Positions 42,989-52,116 are shown, numbered from the stretch's first letter. The stretch is DNA of 57,473 bases from Desulfobacterales bacterium (GCA_028704555.1 JAQWFD010000025.1:1-57473); one strand, 5' to 3'. Notes: generated by a model not told the origin, from the sequence alone. Numbers and translations are program-made.

Positions 42989-43241
42989 GGGCTTGATCAT
43001 AACTGCGGCCATATTTTGCCGTGCGTAGCCTCTGAGTCCCGCCCGTTGCCGGCGTACGACATGCGCGATCCGGGGAAAAGATGTCGGGGCCATGAAGCGT
43101 TAAGAAGCGCAAACTGTTTGAGGCGTGCCGAGTTTTTGCGCTTTAGCTTCATGGGCCCGGCATCCCCCGGATCGTGCTGGAGAAGCCGGCAATGGGCGGG
43201 ACGGACCCCGTGACATTGTGTCCGCAGTTATGATCAAGCCC
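42989..43241. mobile_element. MITE-like palindromic element B, long copy with target-site duplication
   Basis: A 253-bp element. The terminal inverted repeats are 20 bp and perfect (GGGCTTGATCATAACTGCGG at the left, its complement at 43222-43241). Exact 8-bp direct repeats TATTTTTT flank it (42981-42988 and 43242-43249). The body is a nested palindrome, including CCATGAAGC/GCTTCATGG-type and GCGATCCGGGG/CCCCCGGATCG-type arms. Its inner right arm matches the shorter copy at 41375. It touches the stop codon of the HD gene: insertion changed TAA to TAG without altering the protein. Confidence 0.88.
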
Positions 43242-43789
43242 TATTTTTTATTCCCGGATGAGTCAATCAAATCGTCAAGCAGATCGCTGATTACCGGCAG
43301 CCAAATATGGCTTCCGGCCGCTGAGACAAATGCCTGCAGATCTTTATCCGGGTACCCGGAACTATATTCCACCGCCTGAATGGCCATTTCAAGCTTGTCG
43401 ATATTCCTGACCGCAACCGCTTCGGCGGTATGCTGATCCTCATATTCATTCCACAGCGCTAACCAGGCGACGCCTTCGTCTATATCCTTCAGCAATTCTT
43501 CCAGGGCAATTTGCTCCCGGCGTCTTTTTTCCGTTTTACTGACACCGCAAAACGGGGTGATATCACCGACTTTTGTTTCCGCCAGATCATGAATCAGGCT
43601 CATCTGCACCAGTTTGAGCGGATCGAGCCCCATTTCTCCGGCCAGCATCATGGCCATGAACGCAACCCGGAATGTGTGATCGGCTACGGATTCAGCATCC
43701 CGAATACCGTTATTGACCCAACCGGTTCGCCGGATTGTTTTAAGCTTTCCCGCCCACCGGAATAATTGCAGCATATTTGAATGTTTCAT
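43241..43789 (-). CDS. HD-domain phosphohydrolase, YfbR/HDDC2-like
   Basis: A 182-residue metal-dependent phosphohydrolase. The HD residues are in DAESVADHTFRVAFMA (His) and SLIHDLAETKVGDI (His-Asp), with a later Asp in RNIDKLEMAIQAVEY. This pattern matches HDDC2/YfbR 5'-deoxynucleotidases, which dephosphorylate dNMPs, so a role in nucleotide pool balance is likely. Its stop codon is completed by MITE-like element B. Confidence 0.88.
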   Translation of the reverse strand: MKHSNMLQLFRWAGKLKTIRRTGWVNNGIRDAESVADHTFRVAFMAMMLAGEMGLDPLKLVQMSLIHDLAETKVGDITPFCGVSKTEKRRREQIALEELLKDIDEGVAWLALWNEYEDQHTAEAVAVRNIDKLEMAIQAVEYSSGYPDKDLQAFVSAAGSHIWLPVISDLLDDLIDSSGNKK

Positions 43790-43831
43790 AGCATTGATTT
43801 ATCCCTGCGCTGGCGCATGAGCCTGATCCGA

Positions 43832-44974
43832 CTACAGCTTTACGGCAAACGGAATGGCAATCAGGGCAAGCCCCGCGGAAAGTCTGAATGTCACCTCAAG
43901 CCCGTATATGTCCGCCAGGTAACCGGTAAGCATGACGGTAAGCGCGCTGACCATAAAGCTGATGGTCATATAAATCCCGTTGATGAAGGACGGATAGTCG
44001 CTTTTCCGCTCATTGACGGCGGCGAGTATGACCGGGCCGGTGGAAATAACCGTTATACCGAGCAGAATCAGAAGCGGCATGGCAAAAATCGTATCGGCCG
44101 CCATGAACAGCCCCATCAGCACAGGGGATAATATAGACACGGTCACAAGGACTTTTTTCCTGCCGAACCGGTCCGACATAGTGCCGGCGCAAAATGCACC
44201 GACCACCCCGGCAGCCTGCAGGACCACAAGAGATATACCACCGAGCCATAATGATCCGCCCGTTGAGATGATATAGGTTGGAAGAAACGTGGTCAGAGCG
44301 CCTTTCATCACCGAAGCAAAAAATGTTATGCCGGAGAGTTTTAAAAAAAGCGGCAAAAACGCCATGAAGGTTTCTTTTTTCCCGTTGTTTTTTTCATCGA
44401 TCCTTTTGAATTCATCCGAAATTCTGATTTTCCTGATTTTGACATACAATATGGCAGACGCGGCAAGCCCGAAGGGGATCAGCCGCCAGGTGCCCTCAAG
44501 CCCCCAGAACGAAACGGCTCCCAGGATCACAAGCGGGCCAAGAGTCCTTGCGATCTCGCCTCCCACCATGTAAAAACTCATCCCTTTGCCGATACTTTCT
44601 CCGGCCACCTTTCTGATCATGACCGGCCCGGGGACGTGTAACATAACCGAACTCAACCCCATGACAAACAGGAGGACCACCAGAATGGTATAACTGGGAA
44701 CAACCCCCATAAGACTCATGGAAACGGCCGTTACGGAAGGCGCCGCAATGATAAAATACCGCGGGCCCACTTTATCGGCAATGACCCCGACAAAGGGATT
44801 CAACAACGCCGGAAGCCTCTGGGCGACCGATAAAAAACCTGCCATTGTATACGTCATTCCCAGTTTTTCAATCAAAAGCGGAAGGATCGGTGCAAGAAAC
44901 GATGAATAGATATCATGAACCATATGGGCAATGGAGATCAGAATTACATTGCCGGCCTGAAATTTTTCTCTCAT
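43832..44974 (-). CDS. Major facilitator superfamily transporter, fosmidomycin-resistance-like
   Basis: A 380-residue 12-helix transporter. Loop 2-3 motif ADKVGPR and its C-half repeat SDRFGRKK are standard MFS-1 signatures; the start NVILISIAHMVHDIYSSFLAPILPLLIEKLG strongly recalls the Fsr (fosmidomycin resistance) subfamily, with the HMVHD and PxLP features. It probably exports a small toxic compound. The ATG at 44974 is preferred over a GTG at 44980. Confidence 0.85.
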   Translation of the reverse strand: MREKFQAGNVILISIAHMVHDIYSSFLAPILPLLIEKLGMTYTMAGFLSVAQRLPALLNPFVGVIADKVGPRYFIIAAPSVTAVSMSLMGVVPSYTILVVLLFVMGLSSVMLHVPGPVMIRKVAGESIGKGMSFYMVGGEIARTLGPLVILGAVSFWGLEGTWRLIPFGLAASAILYVKIRKIRISDEFKRIDEKNNGKKETFMAFLPLFLKLSGITFFASVMKGALTTFLPTYIISTGGSLWLGGISLVVLQAAGVVGAFCAGTMSDRFGRKKVLVTVSILSPVLMGLFMAADTIFAMPLLILLGITVISTGPVILAAVNERKSDYPSFINGIYMTISFMVSALTVMLTGYLADIYGLEVTFRLSAGLALIAIPFAVKL

Positions 44975-45021
44975 AAACACTCAACCGGTACCGTTAAAAT
45001 TTCAACTGTTTTTCATCCCCT

Positions 45022-45537
45022 TCACGCAAGCTTCATCCGCTTCTGAACAGCGCCGGTTTTATAACGAATCAAACAAATTTCATCCGGATCGATTTGCGCA
45101 TAACTGGCCACGCCATCTCTCGGAAACGCCATGGAACCGGGATTTAAGAATATGATACCCCCCGTTTTTTCAAGCCTGCCAACATGCGTATGGCCCTGAA
45201 TCACCACATCGATATCAGCACTGAAACTGTCTTTTACATGTCCATGACGCAGCAAAATCGTTTTGCCATTAAAATAAAATAAGCAGGAATAACCTTGTTG
45301 AGGATAAAACGATTCCTCGTCGCAATTGCCGTATACAATGTATTTCGGATTGGCCAGACCGGCAAATTCATCTCGTATCTGTTCCGGCTGAAAATCGAAA
45401 TTCTGCCTGCGGCCGCACCGGGTATCAAACAGATCCCCGGTGATAACGATGGTATCCTCCGGAATGATCATCTCTTTAAACCGCTGCCACGTGTGGTAAC
45501 TGCCGTGAATATCACCGGTAATCAGCAATCTGGACAT
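45022..45537 (-). CDS. YfcE/MJ0936-type metallophosphoesterase
   Basis: A 171-residue calcineurin-like phosphodiesterase. All metal-binding motifs are visible: GDIHG, GDLFD, GNCD, HGH and GHTH. Such YfcE proteins hydrolyse phosphodiesters in vitro; the natural substrate is open. GGGGGAGG precedes the ATG. It lies 47 bp upstream of the MFS gene, so the two probably share a transcript. Confidence 0.92.
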   Translation of the reverse strand: MSRLLITGDIHGSYHTWQRFKEMIIPEDTIVITGDLFDTRCGRRQNFDFQPEQIRDEFAGLANPKYIVYGNCDEESFYPQQGYSCLFYFNGKTILLRHGHVKDSFSADIDVVIQGHTHVGRLEKTGGIIFLNPGSMAFPRDGVASYAQIDPDEICLIRYKTGAVQKRMKLA

Positions 45538-46184
45538 GTGCCTCCCCCAGCCTTGTCAATAAATTCTATCATACCTATCAAAAATCATGCGTTTGATAAA
45601 CGAATATTTCCGGTCTGAAACCGGCTGAGGGGAAAAATATGCGATGGATTGCTACAATGCATTATAGATTCCCAGCAGGCGTCATATCACCCTGTCGATG
45701 GAGTCTCTCGGGGGCATCGGCTACCTTGATAGTATAGGAATTTTCATTTTTTGCCGCTGATTTACGCGGATCAGCGCGAATCGTTCTTTGTTTTTTGTGT
45801 ATTTCGTGGTTAAAAACAGGAAAGGGAGCTGTTGCTGATTCAGACACGAAATTTTATTTAAAACCTCTTTTTAACCACAGAGCACACAGCGTTCACAGAG
45901 AATTAAAAAGAAAAAACCTGATTGCTATCGGTGAGAGGCACGATGCATCGTGACCAATTTGAAGGCCGGGAGCTTTGCGTTCTTGAGGAAGATTTTAAGA
46001 TAAAAGCTTCTTGTTTTTTGTCTTTTTTCTTAAACAAAGTGCTCTTTAAGCGATAACGCTCTTTAATCCGCCCGAAGGGCGTTAATTCAATACCCCGGCT
46101 ACCGGGAAACAGGCTCCCGGAAGCCGAGATTTCGAAGATAAAACACCATTTGAAAAGGCAGACGTCGTCGGGCAGGCAGAGTCC
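45538..46184. other. Repeat-rich gap downstream of metH
   Basis: About 650 bp without genes. It holds a GATTTACGCGGATCAGCGCG-type repeat (45763-45782), an ACCACAGAGCACACAGCG-type repeat (45873-45900), a perfect 14-bp palindrome CACGATGCATCGTG (45939-45952) and reversed copy 4 of repeat C (45978-46085). Confidence 0.5.
45978..46085 (-). repeat. Dispersed repeat C, copy 4 (reversed)
   Basis: On the minus strand it reads GCCCTTCGGGCGGATTAAAG, AGCGTTATCG, GCACTTTGTTTAAG, an A-rich stretch with AAGAAGCTTTTATC, and TCCTCAAGAACGC, the same block order as copies 1-3. Confidence 0.75.
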
Positions 46185-48587
46185 TTAAAGAAGCTTTTCT
46201 GCTACCCGGATGGCAGCCACGCCGTCTCTGGCATAATGGGCACCGATCGAGCCGGCGTATGCTTCGGTGACAACGGCTCCACCGACCATGAACCGGCATT
46301 CAAGCCCTTCCCGACCGGCCAGTTCGATCACTTTTTTCATATTGACCATTGTGGTCGTCATCAGGGCAGAAAGCCCGATAATATCCGGACGGAACCGCTT
46401 TGCTTCTGCTATGATTTTTTCCGTCGGGACATTTTTCCCCAGATCGAGCACCTCAAAACCGTGATTTCTCAGCATGAGCGCCACGATATTTTTCCCGATG
46501 TCATGAATATCCCCTTCAACGGTCGCAATGATCAGACGCGCCTTTTTGCTTTCCGAAGAGTTGTCTACCTTCAGATAAGGATCGAGAAACGCGATGCCTT
46601 TTTTCATGGTCTCGGCACTGGCAATGAGCTGGGGAAGAAAATATGTTTTTTTATCATATAAATCGCCCACCCGCGTTATGGCGGGGATCATGATATCATG
46701 CACCAGAGACGAGGCCGTCTGCCCCATGCCAAGGGCCTCTTCAAGGACCGGTTCAATCTGCTCTCGGTTTCCTTCCAGAATACCCTCAGACACTTTTTCA
46801 GCCGGCGTCAGCAGATTTTCAACAGACCGGTGCGAACCTTTTTCTTTGGATACACCTGCAAAACGGGCCAGGTAAGCAGCGGCATCCGGATCATGGTTGG
46901 CCAGGACATCACTGGCCGCCTTCATGTGCATCAGCTCCTCGGCCTCTGGATTGGCAATTGCCATGGTAAGCCCCTTGGATACGGCCATTGCCATAAAGGC
47001 GGAATTGATCCATTTTCTTTCCGGCATTCCGAACGATACGTTGGAAAGCCCCAAAATGGTGTGACTTGCGAATTCCCGAGCGCACCATTCAACCGTTTTC
47101 AAGGTCTCCTGCGGCGCACGGGCATCGGATGAAACCGTCATCACCAGGCCATCGACCACCACATCCTCTCTGGTAAAACCATATTTTTCAGCTTCCCGAA
47201 ATACGCGGCGGATAATCCCGATTCTCTCTTCCGCGGTCTCCGGTACCCCTTTATCTGCCAGCGGAAGAAGGATAAACATGGCCCCGTACCGGGCGGCGAC
47301 AGGAATCAGCTCCCTGATCTTTTTTTCTTCGCCGGAAATAGAATTAATCAGCGCCCGACCGGGATATAGGCGAAGGGCGGTTTCAATGGTTTCAATATTC
47401 GAGGAATCGATTACCAGCGGCAGTGACGATGCGGTCGCCAACAGGCGGATCGCCTCTTTCATCGCCGCTGTCTCGTTAAGCCCGGGAACCCCCATGTTGA
47501 CATCGAGCAGATCCGCCCCTCTTTTTTCCTGATCCCGTGCCATCTGCCGGACGATATTCATATTCCCGGCAAGCAGCTCTTTCTGCAATTTCTTTTTTCC
47601 GGTTGGATTAATCCGCTCCCCGACGATCCGGACCGGTCGATTTTTCTCAAGCAGCACGGTCCTGCGCGCCGATGAAACCGCGCTGATCGACTGCCGGACC
47701 GGCAGGATCGGCCGGCCTTGAGCCAGTTTCTGTTTCAAGGCCCGGATATGCTCCGGTGTCGTTCCGCAGCACCCTCCCAGAAAATTCACTCCCTCGGCCA
47801 CAAAGCTTTTGCCATACGAGGAAAATGCTTCAGGGCTCATACCAAAGACGGTCTGATCATTGATCAATTGCGGCATGCCGGCATTGGGCTTGGCTACCAG
47901 GGGAACCGTGGCATAGGGTTTCATGGTGGCGATCAGTTTGATCATTTCCAGTGGCCCGGTCGAACAGTTGCACCCCACCGCATCGGCACCAAGGCTCTGC
48001 AGGGTGATCAACGCGCTCAGCGCATCAGTCCCGTTGAGGGTGCGTCCGTCTTTTTCATAGGTCATGGTGACGATGACAAAGGCGTCGGTCAGTTCCCGGA
48101 CGGCAAGCAATGCGGCGCGGGCCTCCTGGATATCCATCATGGTTTCGATAGCAAAAAGATCCACACCGCCTTCAAGAAGCCCCCTGGCCTGTTCCTTGAA
48201 AATATCTACCGCCTCTTCAAAGCCAAGATCCCCGAAAGGCTCGACAAAGCGGCCTGTCGGGCCGATGTCCCCGCCAACCAATCGTTCATCGCCCGCTGTC
48301 TTTCTGGCAATGCCGGCCAGTTTTCTGTTCACTTCGACAATATCGGTCACCCCGTACTGTCCCAGCTTTATTCTGTTGGCGCCAAAGGTGCTGGTATAAA
48401 TAATATCAGCGCCGGCTTTCAGATAATCGGAATGAACGGCCTGAACGACCCGGGCATTTTCGATGCACCACATTTCGGGGCATACACCGGTTGGCATCCC
48501 CCGTTTCTGAAACTCGGTTCCTGTGGCGCCATCAAGGATGAATATATTATGTTGCAAGTGTTCTGTGATTGCAGTCTTTTTATTCAA
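46185..48587 (-). CDS. metH: B12-dependent methionine synthase lacking the reactivation domain
   Basis: An 800-residue MetH core. Residues 1-290 are the homocysteine methyltransferase barrel, with zinc ligands in GCNCS and GGCCGTT; 315-580 the methyl-THF-binding barrel (IVGERINPTGKKK, LDVNMGVPG); 590-680 the B12 cap; and the rest the cobalamin domain with EGDIHDIGKNIV (DxHxxG, lower axial His). The C-terminal AdoMet-binding reactivation domain of the 1200-residue E. coli enzyme is absent. The next gene upstream (48609) resembles it. It transfers a methyl group from methyl-THF to homocysteine via methylcobalamin. Confidence 0.95.
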   Translation of the reverse strand: MNKKTAITEHLQHNIFILDGATGTEFQKRGMPTGVCPEMWCIENARVVQAVHSDYLKAGADIIYTSTFGANRIKLGQYGVTDIVEVNRKLAGIARKTAGDERLVGGDIGPTGRFVEPFGDLGFEEAVDIFKEQARGLLEGGVDLFAIETMMDIQEARAALLAVRELTDAFVIVTMTYEKDGRTLNGTDALSALITLQSLGADAVGCNCSTGPLEMIKLIATMKPYATVPLVAKPNAGMPQLINDQTVFGMSPEAFSSYGKSFVAEGVNFLGGCCGTTPEHIRALKQKLAQGRPILPVRQSISAVSSARRTVLLEKNRPVRIVGERINPTGKKKLQKELLAGNMNIVRQMARDQEKRGADLLDVNMGVPGLNETAAMKEAIRLLATASSLPLVIDSSNIETIETALRLYPGRALINSISGEEKKIRELIPVAARYGAMFILLPLADKGVPETAEERIGIIRRVFREAEKYGFTREDVVVDGLVMTVSSDARAPQETLKTVEWCAREFASHTILGLSNVSFGMPERKWINSAFMAMAVSKGLTMAIANPEAEELMHMKAASDVLANHDPDAAAYLARFAGVSKEKGSHRSVENLLTPAEKVSEGILEGNREQIEPVLEEALGMGQTASSLVHDIMIPAITRVGDLYDKKTYFLPQLIASAETMKKGIAFLDPYLKVDNSSESKKARLIIATVEGDIHDIGKNIVALMLRNHGFEVLDLGKNVPTEKIIAEAKRFRPDIIGLSALMTTTMVNMKKVIELAGREGLECRFMVGGAVVTEAYAGSIGAHYARDGVAAIRVAEKLL

Positions 48588-48608
48588 TGATCCGTTCCTC
48601 TTTTCATC

Positions 48609-49235
48609 TCACGATTTTTGTTCGATCCCCGCAACTGCGGTAACTGATTTTTCGGGAATAAGCACACAGCTTCCGGTAATGAGAATCCCGATTCGGTCAA
48701 GATGCAGCATCTCGTAAATTATTTTCTGATTTTCCAGTAAAAAATCACCATAACCGGCCGAAAACCGTTTTTTCGGTAATCCCCTATTTTCTCTCCGGAG
48801 CTGACGATTCCAATATTCAATGATCCATTCAAGGGCCTCATCAACGATTTCGCTGGCTGCCGCATCAAGTACCACGGCACGGGAAAGGTTTTCCGTCTCC
48901 GTATCCCTCCCGATGGCCTCAATAATCCGCCGGCCTCCGGTCACACACATGACAACGATCTCATCACAATTTTTGAGCACCCTTACCAGCTGTTCGCTTT
49001 GAAAGACCGTACCATCAGCCAGTGTCATTTCGGACGCAATCCGCTTTGTAACCGGAATCCTCAACGCAGCACCCTTCAGGTCAATCAGCTGGCTGGCATC
49101 ATCGATATAACCGTCTATCTCCCGACCCCGCTGCTCACCCACAAGCGTCACGCCCTCCCGATATCCGAGACGCCGGTAAATTTTCCGCTTCGGCGCGTTT
49201 ATGGGAATTGAATTGAAATATACGACAGAGACCAT
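48609..49235 (-). CDS. Stand-alone MetH reactivation-domain-like protein
   Basis: A 208-residue protein. Its C-terminal third has RFSAGYGDFLLENQKIIYEML, LDRIGILITGSCVLIPEKSVTAVAGI, matching the AdoMet-binding and activation face of the methionine synthase reactivation domain (RxSPGYxxxPD and PEKSVSAIIG blocks). Similar single-domain proteins occur in thermophiles such as Thermotoga. It is directly upstream of metH, with only 21 bp between, so it should be co-produced and serve to reactivate oxidised cobalamin in trans using AdoMet and an electron donor. An AAAGGA site precedes the ATG. Confidence 0.8.
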   Translation of the reverse strand: MVSVVYFNSIPINAPKRKIYRRLGYREGVTLVGEQRGREIDGYIDDASQLIDLKGAALRIPVTKRIASEMTLADGTVFQSEQLVRVLKNCDEIVVMCVTGGRRIIEAIGRDTETENLSRAVVLDAAASEIVDEALEWIIEYWNRQLRRENRGLPKKRFSAGYGDFLLENQKIIYEMLHLDRIGILITGSCVLIPEKSVTAVAGIEQKS

Positions 49236-49351
49236 CGCGAGGTCCTTTCTGGAACAGCTGAGGGGGAAGGAAAAGCGGGAACCGGTCCCAGGTCAACGGA
49301 CTTGTTGCACAACGGGTTGATGGGACGACATGCCGCATGCGCAAGGCCCGT

Positions 49352-50017
49352 TCAAGCACCCCCTGCTATAGGAATAACGTAGAAAAGAACGGCAAAAAAA
49401 TGCAGGACGCTGCCGGCCAGTACAAAAACATGCCAGATCATGTGGTTATAGGGCAGCCGCCGCCAGACATAAAACCCGACCCCGGCGGTATACGCCATGC
49501 CTCCCAGAATCAGGAGCACCAGTCCGCCCGTAGCAACCGAAGCCAGCAGGGGTTTAATGGCGATCACGACCGCCCAGCCCATGGCTACGTAAAGCGCCAA
49601 CGACACGGAGGCCCACCGGCAAAGCACCGTCGACTGAAAGGCAATCCCCAGAATCGCCAGTCCCCAGATGGCCCCCAACAGGGACCAGCCCCAGGGTCCG
49701 TTCAGGTTTACCAGCATGAACGGGGTATAAGTTCCGGCGATCAGAAGATAAATGGCCGAATGGTCCAGAATCCGAAGCACCCGCTTGGCTCCGGGCAGCT
49801 GTATGCTGTGATACAGCGTAGATGCGGTGTAGGAAAGAACCAGGGTGGCCCCGAACACGCTACAGGCGACAATGTGCCAGGCGTTTCCGTAAAGGCATGC
49901 GAAGGTGACCAGAACGGCCAGTCCGGCAATCGACAGCACGGCACCCACACCGTGCGTCACGCTGTTGGCAATCTCCTCGCCCAGACTGTATCTGGGCCGG
50001 CTGATTTCTGCGATCAT
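49352..50017 (-). CDS. Hemolysin III family / PAQR-type membrane protein
   Basis: A 221-residue protein with seven hydrophobic segments and the family motifs EEIANSVTHGVGAV, LYHSIQ, LDHSAIYLLIAGTYTPF and HMIWHVFVLAGSVLHFFAV. The conserved Ser-Asp-His set suggests a zinc-dependent membrane hydrolase like the related adiponectin receptors. The name hemolysin comes from a distant Bacillus protein; a toxin role is not implied. The region between it and the reactivation-domain gene (49236-49351) shows no known riboswitch. Confidence 0.9.
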   Translation of the reverse strand: MIAEISRPRYSLGEEIANSVTHGVGAVLSIAGLAVLVTFACLYGNAWHIVACSVFGATLVLSYTASTLYHSIQLPGAKRVLRILDHSAIYLLIAGTYTPFMLVNLNGPWGWSLLGAIWGLAILGIAFQSTVLCRWASVSLALYVAMGWAVVIAIKPLLASVATGGLVLLILGGMAYTAGVGFYVWRRLPYNHMIWHVFVLAGSVLHFFAVLFYVIPIAGGA

Positions 50018-50209
50018 GATTTGACCTCATTTTTTTACCTGACATCGTTGAGCGTCCGAATTTATGATAATTTACCTCAACTTTTTTGAAGGGTCTTTCA
50101 TATTGAACGGCTTGACCCTCCTCCTTTGCCGGATGGCTTCAATGCCTGACCATTGAGCCCCTCTGAAGATGGAGGCACAATCACCATCAAACCGCACAGA
50201 AGGTGACCC

Positions 50210-50323
50210 ATGAATCAACTTATAGAAAGTTTTTCAAATCTCGTCAAGGGCAGGATTACCGGATCTGATCGTAACGTTTTCAAGGGGTTTATTCTTCCTT
50301 TGACGGCATCCGCTGTAAAATGA
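50210..50323 (+). pseudogene. Truncated 5' fragment of a transposon-associated-like gene
   Basis: A 37-codon frame with a ribosome-binding site (AAGGTGA) and ATG, reading MNQLIESFSNLVKGRITGSD then RNVFKGFILPL, before a stop at 50321. The pattern (short hydrophobic start, RITGxDRxxFKGxxLP) resembles the N-terminus of a widespread, much longer uncharacterised protein family seen in many copies in environmental genomes. The rest is missing, so this is likely a remnant. The match is from memory only. Confidence 0.35.
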
Positions 50324-50453
50324 CATCGGGCAGTGTCCGAACGTATCTGACAGATTGCAAAAACGACTCATTGGCACACATCGATGTACTGCGGGGACAG
50401 CCCATCTCCGGTTTATCAATGCATCGCTCAAATGGCACCGCCTTTGAACTGCG
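50324..50453. other. Non-coding sequence after the gene fragment
   Basis: The remaining 130 bp before the ABC-F stop codon show no frame or motif; they may be decayed sequence from the same gene as the fragment. Confidence 0.3.
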
Positions 50454-52100
50454 TTAAGAGGCTAAACGGGTGCCCCCTTCGGTGAGGCCGCACAGCTCAT
50501 TCCTGATCCTCGCCACATCCCCATCTTCCAGATACTCGTCAAAGCCCATCACCCGGTCTATCACGCCGCCGGGAGTGATCTCCACAATCCGGTTCGCTAC
50601 GGTGGATACCAGCTCATGGTCATGCGAGCAGAACAGCACCACCTCGGGAAATGAGATGAGCGCGTCATTCAGAGAGGTAATCGATTCCAGGTCCAGGTGG
50701 TTGGTCGGCTCATCCATGATCAGGGCATTGGCGCCCGTAAGCATCATTCTGGAAAACATGCAGCGGACCCGCTCCCCGCCGGAAAGCACTCTCGTTTTCT
50801 TAAACACTTCCTCCCCAGAAAAGAGCATTCTCCCCAGAAACCCTCTGGAAAAGCTCTCACCCTCCGTAGGCGGAATGAACTGGCCGAGCCACTGAAGCAG
50901 GTTCAAGTCGTTGTTAAAATACGCGCTGTTTTCTTTCGGAAAGCAGGCGTAAGAGATGGTCGTCCCCCATCGAAAGCTTCCGCTGTCCGGCTCCAGTTCC
51001 CCTGCCAGAATCTGGAAAAGGGTCGTCTTGGCAAGACTGTTGCCACCCACAAAGGCGATCTTGTCCCCGCTGTTTACCGTCAGATCCAGATCTTTCAAAA
51101 CCGGCACACCGTCTATTGCCCTGGACAGTCCCTCTATTTCCAGAATGACATTTCCGCATGGACGTTCGGGCTTAAAAACAATGAACGGATACTTTCTCGA
51201 AGAGACCGGCATATCCTCCAGGGTAAGCTTTTCCAGAAGTTTTTTCCTCGATGTTGCCTGCCTGGCCTTGGACGCGTTTGAGCTGAAACGCTGGATGAAC
51301 GCCTTCAGTTCATTTGCCTTGTCCGTGGTCTTTCGGTTTTCGTTCTGCTTCTGCTTCAGGACAAGCTGGCTTGCCTGATACCAGAAGTCATAGTTTCCCG
51401 CGTAGACCCGGATCGCCCCAAAATCGATATCTGCCGTGTGGGTACAGACCTGGTTGAGAAAACGCCGGTCATGGGAGACAACGATAACGGTGTTTTTAAA
51501 CCGGAAAAGAAACTCCTCCAGCCAACCAATGGACTTTAAATCCAGGTGGTTTGTCGGCTCGTCCAGAAGCAGCACGTCCGGGTTGCCGAACAGGGCCTGT
51601 GCAAGAAGCACACTGACCTTCTCCCCGCCCTCGAGTTCCTTCATTTTCTTCTGGCAAAGCGCCTCGGGGATGCCGAGACCCTTCAGGAGTACCGCCGCTT
51701 CCGCCTCTGCCTCGTACCCGTTCAACTCCGCGAATTCCATCTCCAGTTCCCCGGAGCGAATCCCGTCCGCCTCAGTAAACTCGGCCTTCGCGTAGATGGC
51801 CTCCCGCTCGGCCATCAATTCATGAAGGCGTTTGTGCCCCATAATGACGGTGTTGATGACCGTCTCCTCGTCGAATGCAAAATGATCCTGCCTCAGTACG
51901 GCCATCCGCTCTCCCGGACCCATCGAAATTTCCCCTTGATCCGGCTCCACATCGCCTGCGAGTATCTTTAAAAAAGTTGATTTGCCTGCGCCATTGGCGC
52001 CGATGAGCCCGTAGCAGTTACCCGGAGCAAACTTTATATTTACGTCCTTGAAAAGCACCCTCTTGCCGTAGGAGAGGGTGACGTTGGTTGCGTTGATCAT
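50454..52100 (-). CDS. ABC-F family ATPase (ribosome-associated)
   Basis: A 548-residue protein with two ATPase domains and no membrane segments, the ABC-F layout. NBD1 has Walker A GANGAGKST, signature LEGGEKVS and Walker B LLLDEPTNHLD; NBD2 has LSGGERVR and LIMDEPTNHLD. The inter-domain linker (about 240-310) is rich in K, R and Q, as needed to reach the tRNA sites. NBD2 Walker A reads GGNSLAKTT, with Ala before the Lys in place of Gly, a degenerate form known in some YbiT/YkpA-like members. The start at 52100 has an AAAGGAAA site. It may rescue or protect ribosomes, including from antibiotics; the upstream attenuator-like leader supports drug- or translation-sensing control. Confidence 0.9.
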   Translation of the reverse strand: MINATNVTLSYGKRVLFKDVNIKFAPGNCYGLIGANGAGKSTFLKILAGDVEPDQGEISMGPGERMAVLRQDHFAFDEETVINTVIMGHKRLHELMAEREAIYAKAEFTEADGIRSGELEMEFAELNGYEAEAEAAVLLKGLGIPEALCQKKMKELEGGEKVSVLLAQALFGNPDVLLLDEPTNHLDLKSIGWLEEFLFRFKNTVIVVSHDRRFLNQVCTHTADIDFGAIRVYAGNYDFWYQASQLVLKQKQNENRKTTDKANELKAFIQRFSSNASKARQATSRKKLLEKLTLEDMPVSSRKYPFIVFKPERPCGNVILEIEGLSRAIDGVPVLKDLDLTVNSGDKIAFVGGNSLAKTTLFQILAGELEPDSGSFRWGTTISYACFPKENSAYFNNDLNLLQWLGQFIPPTEGESFSRGFLGRMLFSGEEVFKKTRVLSGGERVRCMFSRMMLTGANALIMDEPTNHLDLESITSLNDALISFPEVVLFCSHDHELVSTVANRIVEITPGGVIDRVMGFDEYLEDGDVARIRNELCGLTEGGTRLAS

Positions 52101-52116
52101 ACGTCTGATTTCCTTT

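Noticed and set aside
49236..49351. Possible SAH or cobalamin riboswitch before the MetH genes
   Set aside because: I looked for the conserved cores of both and did not find them.
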